NCBI GenBank assembly: GCA_020637295.1
Contig: JACJWF010000002.1
Location: 488,608 to 552,607 of the forward strand
Direction of reading: 5' to 3'
Source of the DNA: Acidimicrobiaceae bacterium
GTDB taxonomy: Bacteria > Actinomycetota > Acidimicrobiia > Acidimicrobiales > Ilumatobacteraceae
DNA length: 64,000 nucleotides
Numbering within the stretch: the first letter of the stretch is position 1; each line of letters opens with the position of its first letter. Made by a program: the position numbers and the translations under genes. The notes beneath the pieces were generated by a model. The model saw only the letters and a program-made list of their open reading frames with translations. It searched no databases and was not told the origin of the DNA. Of this stretch, positions 40,343-49,197 are shown in pieces.

Positions 40343-42909
40343 GACTTCATCCGGGCGTCGGTGGGGTCGAACAGCGGGGTGCTGCCGGCCACTTCCACCG
40401 TCACCGGGTACAGCTCGTTCATGTACATCATCTGCAGCTTGGTGCCGACGACGGCGTGCTCCGGCGGCAGGTAGGCGAGCAGCAGGTACTTGCCCAGCGA
40501 CGGGGCAGCACCGGCGGTGGTGACCCGGCTGACCCGGCCCTTGCTGTCGAGGATGCGCTCGCCGCCGAGGGTGAGGATCGGCTCGTTGCCACCCATCGGG
40601 AAGCGGTCGTAGCCCTCGGCGCAGCGCTGGCTGTCCATCGACAGGGTGCACATGACGGCCGCCGGCGACTCGGCGCGGGCCGACAGGTAGGCCTCCTTGC
40701 CGATGAAGTCGGCGCTTTTCACCTTCGGGCGGGCCAGGCCGGCCTCGACGGGGTTGTACTCGCTCTCGAGCTCCGAGCCCATCAGGCGGTAGCCCTTCTC
40801 GATGCGGCCGGTGAGGGCGTACACGCCGATGCCCACGGGGATGATCCCGAACTCCTGGCCGGCGGCGGCGATGGCATCCCACAGCTTCAGGCCGTGCTCC
40901 ATCCGGGTGTAGATCTCCCACCCGTTGTCGCCCACGTAGCTGATGCGGAACATCGTGCACGGCACGCCGCCGATCAGCACGTCGCGCACCGCGCCGTAGG
41001 GGAAGCCCTCCTGGCTGACGTCGTACGCGGCGGTCGTGTGGTCGGTGGCGATCTTCGCCATCGTCGCGGCGGCGTTGGGGCCCCACACACCGATGGTGCA
41101 CATCGCCCCGCTCATGTCGTTGAACGTCACCCACTTGCCCTGCGGGCCGTGGTGGGCGTTGAACTGCTCCATGTGCTTGGTGAACCAGTAATGGTCGCGG
41201 CCGCCGTCGAACGCACCGGTGATGACCCGGAAGTGGTCGGTGCCGAGGCGCTGGATGGTGAGGTCGCCGCGGAAGCCGCCCTGCGGGGTGAGCAGCGGGG
41301 TGTACACGCTGCGGCCGACGGCGACGTCCACGTTGTTGACGCAGACCCAGTTGAGGAAGTCGCAGGCGCCGGGGCCTTCGAAGTCGAACTCGTTGAAGGC
41401 GGTGAGGTCCACCATGCCGACGCTCTCGCGCATGGCCAGGTGCTCCGCGTTGGTGATGGGGCTCCACCAGCGGGCGTCCCACTCGTGCTGGCGGGGTTGG
41501 CAGGCCTCGGGGTACTTCTCCATCAGGCCGGCGTTGCTCTCGTACCACTGCGGGCGCTCCCAGCCGCGGGCGTCGAAGAACACCGCACCCAACGCTTCCT
41601 CACGGGCGTAGAACGGGCTGCGGCGCATGCCCCGCTGGCTGGCCCACTGTTCGCGCGGGTGGACGATGCCGTACGTCTTGTTGAAGTGCTCGTTGCACCG
41701 GGCGTTGATGTGCCACTCGGTCTTCTCGTGGGGGTAGAAGCGGCTGATGTCGCTGCCATGTGGGTCACACATATGTGGATAGCCGTACGTCATCCACTCC
41801 GCGACGAGCTGGGCGATGCCGGGGCCTTCCTTGATCCAGACGGCGGCGGCGCTCCACAGGTTGCGCACCTCCACGCACTCGCCGAGCACGGGGTTGGCGT
41901 CGGGGGTGAGGCTGAGCAGGCCGTTGATGGCGTACTTGATCTCGGCGTCGCCGAGCATCTCCATCAGCTCGATGGCCTGCTCCATCTGCGGCTCGAAGTC
42001 GTCGTAGGTCAGGGGCAGCTCGGTGGGCGTCAGCGCCGCGGCTTCGTTCGACGGGATGTCGTCCGGGCGCATGAGGATCGGGCGGTGGGCGTACGAGCCG
42101 ACCTCCATCGACCCGGCGGACTGGCGCTCGTAGCAGAACGTGTCCATGTCGCGGATGATCGGGAAGGCGAGCTCCTTGTTGCTCTCCACCAGCACGTCGA
42201 TCGGGCCGACATCGGCCATCTGGTGCACGGCGGGCGTGAGCGGGATCGTCGCGCCGGCCATCTCGGCGATGCGCGGGCTCCACACGCCGCAGGCGATGGC
42301 CACGTACTCGCACTCGATGCGGCCCTTGTTGGTGACCACGGCCGTCACCTTGGGCAGGCCGCCGGGTACCGGCGTGGTCTCGATGTCCAGCACCTCGGTA
42401 TTGGCGAACACCTGGAGGGCGCCCTTGGCGACGGCCTCCTCACGCATGGACGTGCCCGACGCCAGCGAGTCCACCACGCTGACGCTGGGGGTGTAGTAGC
42501 CGCCGAGGAGGATCTCCTCGTTGATGAACGGGACCATCTCCTTGATCTCCGCCGGGGTCACCAGCCGGGCGTCGATGCCCCACGCCTTGGCGGAGGTCAT
42601 GCGGCGGGTGAACTCGTGCATGCGCTCGGGCGTGCGGGCCACCTCGATGCCGCCGCAGGTGTTGTTGAGGCCCAGGCCGATGTACTGGTTCTGGCTGTCG
42701 ACCGTGAGGAACGCCATCTCCTTGTTGTGATCCGTGGGGAAGATGAAGTTCGACGCGTGGCCGGTGGAGCCGCCGGGGTTGGGCAGCGGCCCCTTGTCCA
42801 GCAGGACCATGTCGGTCCAGCCGAGACGGCTGAGATGGCCGACGAGGCAGTTGCCGACGATGCCGGCGCCGATGACGACGACCTTCGCGTGGGACGGGAC
42901 TTCGCTCAT
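40339..42909 (-). CDS. dimethylglycine/sarcosine dehydrogenase-like flavoprotein with GcvT domain
   Basis: An 856-residue two-part enzyme: an N-terminal DAO-type FAD domain (GAGIVGN loop near residue 16, a covalent-flavin-type His in GSTGHASN) and a C-terminal aminomethyltransferase (GcvT) domain with a DIR-like FRGDLTIQRLG region, GDNGWEIYT and EKGYRLMGSELESEY. Such enzymes oxidise an N-methyl group of dimethylglycine or sarcosine and hand the carbon to THF as methylene-THF, with electrons going to ETF. Which N-methyl amine is used cannot be told from sequence. The ATG at 42909 has GGGGAG seven bases upstream; a TTG at 42924 is less likely. It diverges from a GntR gene and lies upstream of etfBA. 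Confidence 0.92.
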   Translation of the reverse strand: MSEVPSHAKVVVIGAGIVGNCLVGHLSRLGWTDMVLLDKGPLPNPGGSTGHASNFIFPTDHNKEMAFLTVDSQNQYIGLGLNNTCGGIEVARTPERMHEFTRRMTSAKAWGIDARLVTPAEIKEMVPFINEEILLGGYYTPSVSVVDSLASGTSMREEAVAKGALQVFANTEVLDIETTPVPGGLPKVTAVVTNKGRIECEYVAIACGVWSPRIAEMAGATIPLTPAVHQMADVGPIDVLVESNKELAFPIIRDMDTFCYERQSAGSMEVGSYAHRPILMRPDDIPSNEAAALTPTELPLTYDDFEPQMEQAIELMEMLGDAEIKYAINGLLSLTPDANPVLGECVEVRNLWSAAAVWIKEGPGIAQLVAEWMTYGYPHMCDPHGSDISRFYPHEKTEWHINARCNEHFNKTYGIVHPREQWASQRGMRRSPFYAREEALGAVFFDARGWERPQWYESNAGLMEKYPEACQPRQHEWDARWWSPITNAEHLAMRESVGMVDLTAFNEFDFEGPGACDFLNWVCVNNVDVAVGRSVYTPLLTPQGGFRGDLTIQRLGTDHFRVITGAFDGGRDHYWFTKHMEQFNAHHGPQGKWVTFNDMSGAMCTIGVWGPNAAATMAKIATDHTTAAYDVSQEGFPYGAVRDVLIGGVPCTMFRISYVGDNGWEIYTRMEHGLKLWDAIAAAGQEFGIIPVGIGVYALTGRIEKGYRLMGSELESEYNPVEAGLARPKVKSADFIGKEAYLSARAESPAAVMCTLSMDSQRCAEGYDRFPMGGNEPILTLGGERILDSKGRVSRVTTAGAAPSLGKYLLLAYLPPEHAVVGTKLQMMYMNELYPVTVEVAGSTPLFDPTDARMKS

Positions 42910-42968
42910 GGTGGTGCTCCCCAAGTGACCTGCGGGTTGCCCGGCTGGTGCTTGCCGGGGCGTGGCTG

Positions 42969-42991
42969 GTGATATATCTTGACCATATCAC
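42969..42991. promoter_or_regulatory. candidate GntR operator between the dehydrogenase and its regulator
   Basis: GTGATAT and ATATCAC form 7-bp inverted arms over a 23-bp site in the divergent region. It overlaps AT-rich -10-like sequence for the minus-strand unit and the proposed start of the regulator gene. FadR-group GntR proteins bind short inverted sites of this kind. Confidence 0.55.
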
Positions 42992-43646
42992 ACCGCCGAA
43001 GTCACTCAGCGAGCGCGCGTATCAGGAGATCCGCCGGATGATCGTCCGGCTGGATCTGGTTCCCGGTGCCGTGGTCAGGGAGGACGAACTGCAGGCCACG
43101 CTGGGGCTGGGGCGGACACCGATCCGGGAGGCACTGCAGCGCCTGGAGCGCGACCAGTTGGTCACGGTGGTCCCCCGCCGGGGTGTGTTCGTCAGCCAGC
43201 TGGACATCGCCGACCTGGCCGTCCTGTACGAGACCCGGGCGGTGCTGGAGCCGTACGCCATGCGGCTGGCCGCGGTCCGTGGCACGGAGCACCACTGGGC
43301 GGAGATGGCGGCCGCGCTGGATCCTGCGGGGGACGGGTCCTCCGCCGACGAGCTGCTGGCCATCGACCGGCGCTGCCGGGAGATCGTGTGGGAGGCCGCC
43401 GGCAACCGCTTCGTCACCGGCACGCTGGACATGCTGTACAGCCACAGCGACCGCCTGTGGCACCTCTACCTCGGCGACGTCGCCGACCTGCACGGGATGA
43501 TCGCCGAGCACCGGGAGATCCTGGCCGCCCTGCGGGCCGGCGACGCCGAGCAGGCGGCGGCGCTGATCCTCACCCACATGCGCCACTTCGACGAGCAGAT
43601 CCGCGCCGCCGTCCGCCGCCGCCTGGACCCACCCCTCGCCGGCTGA
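42969..43646 (+). CDS. GntR-family (FCD/FadR-group) transcriptional regulator
   Basis: A 225-residue regulator with an N-terminal winged helix (SLSERAYQEIRRMIV, then LGRTPIREALQRLERDQLVTVVPRRGVFV) and a C-terminal FCD helical domain whose metal-binding-type residues include Asp, His and the LTHMRHFDEQI end. It probably senses an organic acid and controls the adjacent dimethylglycine-dehydrogenase-etf unit. GTG at 42969 is chosen because conserved sequence follows within ten residues and GGGGCG lies upstream; a GTG at 42948 is possible. The gene's start falls inside a palindrome, which suggests autoregulation and a short or absent leader. Confidence 0.9.
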   Translation: MIYLDHITPPKSLSERAYQEIRRMIVRLDLVPGAVVREDELQATLGLGRTPIREALQRLERDQLVTVVPRRGVFVSQLDIADLAVLYETRAVLEPYAMRLAAVRGTEHHWAEMAAALDPAGDGSSADELLAIDRRCREIVWEAAGNRFVTGTLDMLYSHSDRLWHLYLGDVADLHGMIAEHREILAALRAGDAEQAAALILTHMRHFDEQIRAAVRRRLDPPLAG

Positions 43647-43678
43647 CGCCCTCGCTCTCCGCCGGCGTGGCCTGAAAT

Positions 43679-43736
43679 CGCGCCCGTGGGCGCGGAAGCA
43701 CGTCGGGGACGACCTGAGATCGCGCCCACGGGCGCG
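43679..43736. repeat. twin-palindrome interspersed element, locus 2
   Basis: CGCGCCCGTGGGCGCG at 43679-43694 and CGCGCCCACGGGCGCG at 43721-43736, starts 42 bp apart, flanked by CCTGA on the left and TCAGG on the right as an outer inverted repeat. It occupies most of the 192-bp spacer between the GntR gene and the next gene. Confidence 0.85.
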
Positions 43737-43838
43737 GGATCAGGTCAGCGCTACGTGGTGACCCCGGAGGCGCCGCCCAGACGGCCGTGGTAGGCATGGA
43801 AACGGCGAAACGGCCAGGACTGTCGTCGGGAGGTTTGC

Positions 43839-44594
43839 GTGGACCGCGTCGAGTTGAGCGCAGCGACGTACGAGCAGCTGTTCGGCATGCCGCCGGACCC
43901 CACGGCCGGGCCCGACCCCGAGCTGGGGGTCATCCTGCGCAGCGTGATCTTCGGCGAGGTGTTCCACATCGGCGAGCTGGACGACCGCACCCGCGAGCTG
44001 ATCACGGTCGTCCTGCTGGTGACCACCCAGTCACTCCCCCAGTTGCGGGCGCACACCGGCGCTGCGCTGAACGTCGGCGTGACGCCGATCGAGCTCCGTG
44101 AGGCCGTCTACCAGTGCGCTCCGTTCATCGGCTTCCCGCGCACGCTCAACGGCGTCGGCGTCATCAACGAGGTGTTCGTCGAGCGCGGCATCGCGCTCCC
44201 CCTGCCGGCCCAGGGCACCGTCACCGAGGCGGACCGGTTCGAGCGCGGCCGGGCCATCCAGCAGCCGCTCTACGGCGACGAGATCCACGACAGCTTCGCC
44301 GGCCTGCCGGACGGCCTGCGCGACGTGGTTCCCCGCCTGCTGACGGAGTTCTGCTTCGGCGACTTCTCCACCCGCAACGGGCTCGACCTCGCGACGCGTG
44401 AACTCCTGGTGCTGTGCATGCTGGCGGCACTCGGTGCCGACGTGCAGGTCAGCGCCCATGCAAGAGGGAACCTCGTTGCGGGCAACAGCGTGGAGGTGCA
44501 GGTGGCCGCGCTGATCCACTGCCTGCCGTACATCGGGTTCCCGCACGCGCTCAACGCCATCCGCGCCGTCCAGGATTCGACGCAGCAGGGCTGA
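43839..44594 (+). CDS. carboxymuconolactone decarboxylase-family protein (two-domain)
   Basis: A 251-residue helical protein made of two CMD/AhpD-like repeats: LDDRTRELITVVLLVTTQSLPQLRAHTGAALNVGVTPIELREAVYQCAPFIGFPR in the first half and LDLATRELLVLCMLAAL with AALIHCLPYIGFPHALNAI in the second. The AhpD CxxC pair is absent, so it is unlikely to be a thiol peroxidase partner. A decarboxylase, lactone or other small-molecule role is possible. The start is a GTG preceded by a GGGAGG-type site. It has no clear functional link to its neighbours. Confidence 0.82.
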   Translation: MDRVELSAATYEQLFGMPPDPTAGPDPELGVILRSVIFGEVFHIGELDDRTRELITVVLLVTTQSLPQLRAHTGAALNVGVTPIELREAVYQCAPFIGFPRTLNGVGVINEVFVERGIALPLPAQGTVTEADRFERGRAIQQPLYGDEIHDSFAGLPDGLRDVVPRLLTEFCFGDFSTRNGLDLATRELLVLCMLAALGADVQVSAHARGNLVAGNSVEVQVAALIHCLPYIGFPHALNAIRAVQDSTQQG

Positions 44595-44608
44595 CGGCTT
44601 CGAAGCCG

Positions 44609-45001
44609 TCAGGGCTCGATGCGGCGGACGGTGCCGACGCGGTCGATCGTCCTGTCGAACGAAACAACCTTCCCCACCCCGGTCCGCTCCGCGCTGGCAA
44701 CCAGGTAGGCCTCGGCGAAGTCGAGGCGATCGAACTCATAGACCTCGATCGCCCGCAGCAGCAGCACGGGATCGATGGTGACCATCGAACGCATCGTCAC
44801 CAACGATCGCATCGCTTCGGCGATCTGGCCACGCGGTGCGCCGTAGAAGGACTCGAGGACGTAGACCGTTTCGGCCACCACGAGGTCGGCCAGGTGCAAT
44901 TCATCCCCTTGAGCGAGGAAGGCGGTGGCACGCTCGGCCATGGCAGGAGGGTCGGCGGTGAGATGGCGGACGATGACGTTCGTGTCCACGAACGCAGCCA
45001 T
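44609..45001 (-). CDS. vapC: VapC-type PIN-domain toxin ribonuclease
   Basis: A 130-residue PIN-domain protein. The first catalytic aspartate is Asp6 in AFVDTNVIVRHL, further acids come in VAETVYVLE and DRLDFAEAYLVASAE, and the late aspartate is in VSFDRTID, which matches the four-acid Mg2+ site. VapC toxins cut tRNA or rRNA when freed from the antitoxin. Its ATG overlaps the antitoxin stop by ATGA, as usual for vapBC modules. Confidence 0.92.
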   Translation of the reverse strand: MAAFVDTNVIVRHLTADPPAMAERATAFLAQGDELHLADLVVAETVYVLESFYGAPRGQIAEAMRSLVTMRSMVTIDPVLLLRAIEVYEFDRLDFAEAYLVASAERTGVGKVVSFDRTIDRVGTVRRIEP

Positions 45002-45246
45002 CACGAGGTCGCTGTGCGGGCGACGCGAGTGGTGCGGACGATCTCGTCCCACTCGGCGTTGCGGCGCGCGACGGGCACACTGAAGGAACCTGCCAGGTCG
45101 AGGAATTCCGGTGTCCTGGCCAACACGGCACGGTTGCCCTCCACACGGAACACGACGCTGTCACCCTCGCTGACGCCGAGCGCGTCGCGCACCACCTTCG
45201 GCACCGTCAACTGCCCCTTGGAGCTCATCCTCGCTGCGATCTCCAT
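45001..45246 (-). CDS. vapB: AbrB/MazE-type antitoxin VapB
   Basis: An 81-residue antitoxin with the swapped-hairpin AbrB fold (ARMSSKGQLTVPKVVRDALGVSEGDSVVFRVEG) and a C-terminal tail that would wrap the toxin. The ATG at 45246 precedes the conserved domain directly; an upstream in-frame start at 45288 would run through a palindrome that is better read as the operator. It is expected to repress its own promoter with VapC as corepressor. Confidence 0.9.
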   Translation of the reverse strand: MEIAARMSSKGQLTVPKVVRDALGVSEGDSVVFRVEGNRAVLARTPEFLDLAGSFSVPVARRNAEWDEIVRTTRVARTATS

Positions 45247-45258
45247 TCGAGCGCGTCT

Positions 45259-45282
45259 CCTTACATCATGGATGTTGTAAGG
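45259..45282 (-). promoter_or_regulatory. palindromic operator of vapBC
   Basis: CCTTACA and TGTAAGG form inverted arms across a 24-bp site just upstream of the vapB start, with an inner CATC/GATG symmetry. The position and symmetry fit binding by the VapBC complex. Confidence 0.6.
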
Positions 45283-45297
45283 ATACATGACGCCTCC

Positions 45298-46059
45298 TCA
45301 CACCAACCGGAGCATCGGGGCGTGCGCCGCAGCGACGACTGACTCGCTGGCAGGGAACTCGTCGATCCAGCCGTCGTAGCCGCCGCCTTGCGGCACGCCA
45401 CGGGCCGAGCTGATGACCCGCCACCCTCGACCGACGAGGAGAAGAAACAGCGCCAGCGAATCGCCCTCGTTGCACATCGCCTCCGTCAGGGAGGGCACCA
45501 CGAGGACGCGCGTGTCGAGGGTCTGCTCCAGCTGCTCGACCAGCGCAGCCGGCGAGGTGAGCTCGTCCACCTTTACGAAGGTGCCGCACCACCGCAGGCC
45601 GACCGCCGCCAGCGCTTCCACGCCGTCCTGCACCAGCACAGCCGATCGAGACGGCGTGCCCGGGTAGTACCCGTAGCGCGCCCATGGATCCTGACGGCGG
45701 GCGTGGCCATGGGGCGTATAGAGGGGGGCGAGGATGGCGGCGTCCGTGTCCGTCAGCCCCTCGCGGAGCAGGCCACGAAGCTGCTGGGCGCCGCACGGGC
45801 ACACCAGCCGGCCACCCCACTTCGTGGTCGCCAGCTTCATGGCCTGGGCGCGTTCGGAGCGGTTCCGGTAGCAGAGCGGCGCGTGGCACAGCCAGCACTC
45901 CGCCCCGGCCGGGAGGGGGCTGACCATCGTGGCCAGTCGGTGGGGGGTGACCGCGTACTCGATGGCGATGCTCGACGCCGTGCGATCGGTGTGCCAGTAC
46001 AGGTGGTCCAGCTCGGCCTGCCGTTCGGGGCTGAGCGTGGTGGGCGGAAGCGGTGCCAT
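45298..46059 (-). CDS. unknown protein with HTH-like and zinc-ribbon-like segments
   Basis: A 253-residue protein I cannot assign. Near the N-terminus a helix-turn-helix-like stretch (IAIEYAVTPHRLATMVSP) is followed by a cysteine cluster, CWLCHAPLC and then LVCPCGAQ, which looks like a zinc-binding ribbon. The C-terminal half (LVQDGVEALAAVGLRWCGTFVKVDEL, RVLVVPSL, ISSARGVPQGGGYDGWIDEF) looks like an alpha/beta domain. The ATG at 46059 has GGGAG six bases upstream. DNA binding or RNA binding is plausible but unproven. It sits between vapBC and the duplicated helicase region, in accessory-looking DNA. Confidence 0.6.
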   Translation of the reverse strand: MAPLPPTTLSPERQAELDHLYWHTDRTASSIAIEYAVTPHRLATMVSPLPAGAECWLCHAPLCYRNRSERAQAMKLATTKWGGRLVCPCGAQQLRGLLREGLTDTDAAILAPLYTPHGHARRQDPWARYGYYPGTPSRSAVLVQDGVEALAAVGLRWCGTFVKVDELTSPAALVEQLEQTLDTRVLVVPSLTEAMCNEGDSLALFLLLVGRGWRVISSARGVPQGGGYDGWIDEFPASESVVAAAHAPMLRLV

Positions 46060-46223
46060 GGGATCTCCCAGGAGGTCGTGACAGAACCTGGGAGGCGTCG
46101 AGGTCGCACTCCCAACCTGGAGCGCACCATATCGCCGCGGCGGCCAGCGGCAACCCGACCGACCCGTCACCTCGACGCCCGGACTCCGAGGCGTGCGACC
46201 CCCGCTGTCGCATGACCTGATCC

Positions 46224-46281
46224 CGCGCCCGTGGGCGCGCCTTCACGTCAATCCTGACGTGGAACCGCGCCCGTGGGCGCG
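46224..46281. repeat. twin-palindrome interspersed element, locus 3
   Basis: Two copies of CGCGCCCGTGGGCGCG at 46224-46239 and 46266-46281, starts 42 bp apart, with a CACGTCA/TGACGTG inverted pair between them and CCTGA...TCAGG outside. It lies in the 459-bp spacer (46060-46518) between the unknown gene and the helicase, which otherwise holds only the helicase leader. Confidence 0.88.
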
Positions 46282-46410
46282 GAACACGGTCAGGAATCCA
46301 TCACCACGCACCCCCGGGATGCCACCGGTTCTGTGGGCCGGAAACGCGCGGAAGCCGCAACAATCCAGCCCCAGATGCGGGGATGGCACGAATCAGCCCC
46401 AGATACCCGG

Positions 46411-46518
46411 TAGGGTGTCGGGCGTTGTGGCGCTTCCGCCCAACGGTCGAGTGCATCGGTTGCCGGTTCCGGCGTGGCCTTTCGCAAGTACGGCCACCCC
46501 CACACAGAGAGAACCCCC
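46411..46518 (+). promoter_or_regulatory. probable promoter and structured 5' leader of the DEAD-box helicase
   Basis: TAGGGT (46411-46416) fits a TANNNT -10 and would give a leader of about 95 bases. Within it, GTTG-T-GGCG-CTTC-CGCC-CAAC (46424-46444) and GTGGCC/GGCCAC (46474-46497) form hairpins, and GCCGGTTCCGGC between them forms a third. The same structures recur in copy B, where the last stem is kept while its loop differs. Cold-shock helicases often have such leaders; control by RNA structure is inference. Confidence 0.45.
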
Positions 46519-48000
46519 ATGCCCACCATGTCCCCGGCGCGCACGTTCGCGTCCCTCGGCGTGCCCGCGCCCCTCGAGGCCGCGCTCGCCACCGACGGCA
46601 TCACCGCGCCGTTCCCCATCCAGACCGCCACCCTCCCCGACACGCTCGCCGGCCGCGACGTGCTCGGCCGCGGCCGCACCGGCAGCGGCAAGACGCTGGC
46701 GTTCGCCATCCCGCTCGTCGCCCGCCTCCTCGCCAACCCGCGCCGCCCCCGCCCGGGCACGCCCCGCGCCCTCGTGCTGGTGCCCACCCGCGAGCTGGCC
46801 AACCAGGTCGCCGCCACCATCGCCCCGCTGGCGAAGGCCGCCCGCCTGCGCCACACCGTCGTCTACGGCGGGGTCGGCTTCGGCAACCAGGTCGCCGCGA
46901 TGAAGGCCGGTGTCGACATCGTCGTCGCCTGCCCGGGCCGCCTGGAGGACCTGATCGGCCAGCACCACTGCCGGCTCGACCAGATCGAGATCACCGTGCT
47001 GGACGAGGCCGACCACATGGCCGACATGGGCTTCCTGCCCGGCGTGAAGCGTCTGATGGACCGCACCCCGGCGGACGGCCAGCGCCTGCTGTTCTCCGCC
47101 ACCCTCGACCGCGACGTGCAGGTGCTGGTGGACCGCTACCTCCACGACCCGATCACCCACGCGCTGGACCCCGAGGACTCGCCCGTCGACGCGATGACCC
47201 ACCACCTGGTGGAGACCCCGCTGGTGGACAAGCTGGCCGTGGTGACCCGCCTGGCCGCCGGCCACGACCGCACTCTGCTCTTCACCCGCACCAAGCACGG
47301 CGCCAAGAAGCTGGTCAAGCAGCTCGGCCAGCAGGGCGTGCCCGCGGTCGAACTGCACGGCAACCTGTCGCAGAACGCACGCGAGCGCAACCTCGCCGAG
47401 TTCACCGAGGGCAACGTCACCGTCCTCGTGGCCACCGACATCGCCGCCCGCGGCATCCACGTGGACGACGTGCGCCTGGTGGTGCACGTGGACCCACCGG
47501 CCGAGCACAAGGCGTTCCTCCACCGCTCCGGCCGCACGGCCCGCGCCGGCGCCGACGGTGTGGTCGTCACGGTGATGACGCCCGAGCAGCGCAAGGACGT
47601 GCGGGACATGACCCGCAAGGCCGGCATCCGCCCGATCGTCACCGCCGGTGTCGGTGCCAGCCACCCCCTGCTGGAAGAGCTGGCCGGGCCGAAGGCGCCG
47701 CACCGCACCGTCCACATCCACCGCCCCGCTCAGCCCCAGGGCCCGACACGCAACGGCCAGGGTCGTAGCGGCCAGGGCCGCGACGGCCAGGGCCGCGACG
47801 GCCAGGCGGCTCGCAGTGGGCAGGGCCGCAACACCGGGGACCGCAGCGGGCAGGCCCGCACGGCCGACACCCGGGGCGCTACTGGCCGCGGTAGCTCGAC
47901 CCCGCAGGATCGTGGTGGGCGCGCAGGCTCGCCCGCACCGGCACCTGACGGCCGTTCACGTCGACGGTCCAGGCCCCGTCAGCGACCCACGTCGCGCTGA
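46519..48000 (+). CDS. DEAD-box ATP-dependent RNA helicase, copy A
   Basis: A 493-residue RhlE/DbpA-like RNA helicase. Motif I is GRTGSGKT (residues 52-59), followed by PTRELANQ, the DEAD box in LDEADHMADMGF, FSATLDRD, LVATDIAARGIH and motif VI HRSGRTARAG. The core ends near residue 395, and an Arg/Gly/Gln-rich tail with GQGRDGQ repeats follows, typical of RNA-annealing tails. It probably remodels ribosomal or mRNA structure, perhaps in the cold. The last 122 bases overlap the 3' end of the opposing dehydrogenase-type gene. The ATG follows a structured leader. Confidence 0.95.
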   Translation: MPTMSPARTFASLGVPAPLEAALATDGITAPFPIQTATLPDTLAGRDVLGRGRTGSGKTLAFAIPLVARLLANPRRPRPGTPRALVLVPTRELANQVAATIAPLAKAARLRHTVVYGGVGFGNQVAAMKAGVDIVVACPGRLEDLIGQHHCRLDQIEITVLDEADHMADMGFLPGVKRLMDRTPADGQRLLFSATLDRDVQVLVDRYLHDPITHALDPEDSPVDAMTHHLVETPLVDKLAVVTRLAAGHDRTLLFTRTKHGAKKLVKQLGQQGVPAVELHGNLSQNARERNLAEFTEGNVTVLVATDIAARGIHVDDVRLVVHVDPPAEHKAFLHRSGRTARAGADGVVVTVMTPEQRKDVRDMTRKAGIRPIVTAGVGASHPLLEELAGPKAPHRTVHIHRPAQPQGPTRNGQGRSGQGRDGQGRDGQAARSGQGRNTGDRSGQARTADTRGATGRGSSTPQDRGGRAGSPAPAPDGRSRRRSRPRQRPTSR

Positions 48001-49197
48001 CCGCGCCGGCGTCGCCCGCCGACACCATCCCCTGGCCGACCGCGGCACCGAGCGTGTGGCCGTACGTGCCATAGCGCAGGTGCCCGACCGCGACCCCGTC
48101 GCGGTGGAGCACCTCGTGGCCGAACAACTGCACGGCCGGGTCGTCCACCACCACCCGCACCATCCGGTGCACGGCGGGGGCGCCCCGGCGGGCCAGCAGC
48201 GCGCCGCGCCCGCGGAAGCCGCCCGGCTTGTCCCAGGCCACGAGGAACCCCATGCCCAGGTCCAGCGGGGTGTCGGTGTTGTCGAGGTCCACGCCGTACT
48301 CGACGTTGCCCTTCTCGCTGCGCAGGCTCTCCATCGCCGCCGCACCCGCCAGGCGCAAACCCAGCGGTGCCCCCGCAGCGACCACTGCGTCGAACAGCAC
48401 GCCCGCGTCGGATGCGGCGACGAGCAGCTCGAACCCCAACTCACCGACGTACGTCACCCGCGACACCCGGCAGTCGACGCCCGCCACCGCAGCCTCCGTG
48501 CTGTGCAGGTGCGGCAGTCCGTCCGCGGACACGTCGGTGGTGGTCAGCACGGCCAGCACCTCCCGTGACCGCGGCCCCTGCAGGCTCAGCAGCGCGGTCC
48601 CAGGGGTGAGGTCGACGACGTCCGCCCCCTCCGCCGCCAGCAGCGACACCACCCTGGTGTGTTGCTCCGGCCCGCAGACCACGAGGAACCGGTCCGCCGC
48701 CAGCCGGGTGACCGTCAGGTCCACCAGCACTCCCCCGTCCTCGCCCAGCCACATCGTGTAGACCACCCGGCCCGGCAGCACGTCCACGTCGCTGCACGAC
48801 AGGTGCGCCAGCGCGGCAAGGGCGGTCGGCCCGGCGACCTCCAGCCGGCTCATCAGGCTCATGTCGAACAGCCCGGCCGCGTTGCGCACCGCATGGTGCT
48901 CCGCCGCGCTCACGCCCTGCCACGGCTGGGCGTGGAACCCGTCCTCCGACACCACTCCCGTGCCGTCCACGTCGAACCACTCGGCGAACTCCCACTCCGC
49001 CGCCGGGATGAACCGCGCCCCGTGCGCCACCAACCGGTCGTGCAACGGCGACACCCGCAGGCCGCGGCCGGTCGCGGCCCGGCGGTACGGGAACATCGCG
49101 TCGCCGAACAACATCCCCAACTGCTCCGTCACCCGCTCGGCCAGGAACCGCCCGTCGTTGGCCCACGGCCCGAACCGGGACGGCTCGATGCCCGTGA
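47879..49197 (-). pseudogene. 5'-truncated dimethylglycine-dehydrogenase-like gene (GcvT part only), copy A
   Basis: The reading frame is intact for about 417 codons from the ATG at 49132 and matches the C-terminal aminomethyltransferase half of the full gene at 51169-53614 (EWFDVDGTGVVSEDGF, AAGLFDMSLMSRLEVAGP, YVGELGFELLVAAS, GNVEYGVDLDNTDTPLDLGMGFLVAW). The FAD-binding half is missing. Homology stops at 49197 inside the linker before MTEQLG, and unrelated sequence follows. It may be a dead fragment or a free-standing THF-binding T-protein-like polypeptide, but no promoter or start signal is evident. Confidence 0.85.

Larger units (their letters stand above)
46213..49197. repeat. tandem duplication, copy A (about 2.98 kb)
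   Basis: This segment matches 49567-52482 nearly base for base: twin palindromes, leader, DEAD-box helicase and the 3' half of a minus-strand dimethylglycine-dehydrogenase-like gene. The left boundary falls at the twin-palindrome element (TGACCTGATCC) and the right boundary inside the dehydrogenase gene. Coding sequence in copy A is intact apart from the truncation. Confidence 0.9.
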
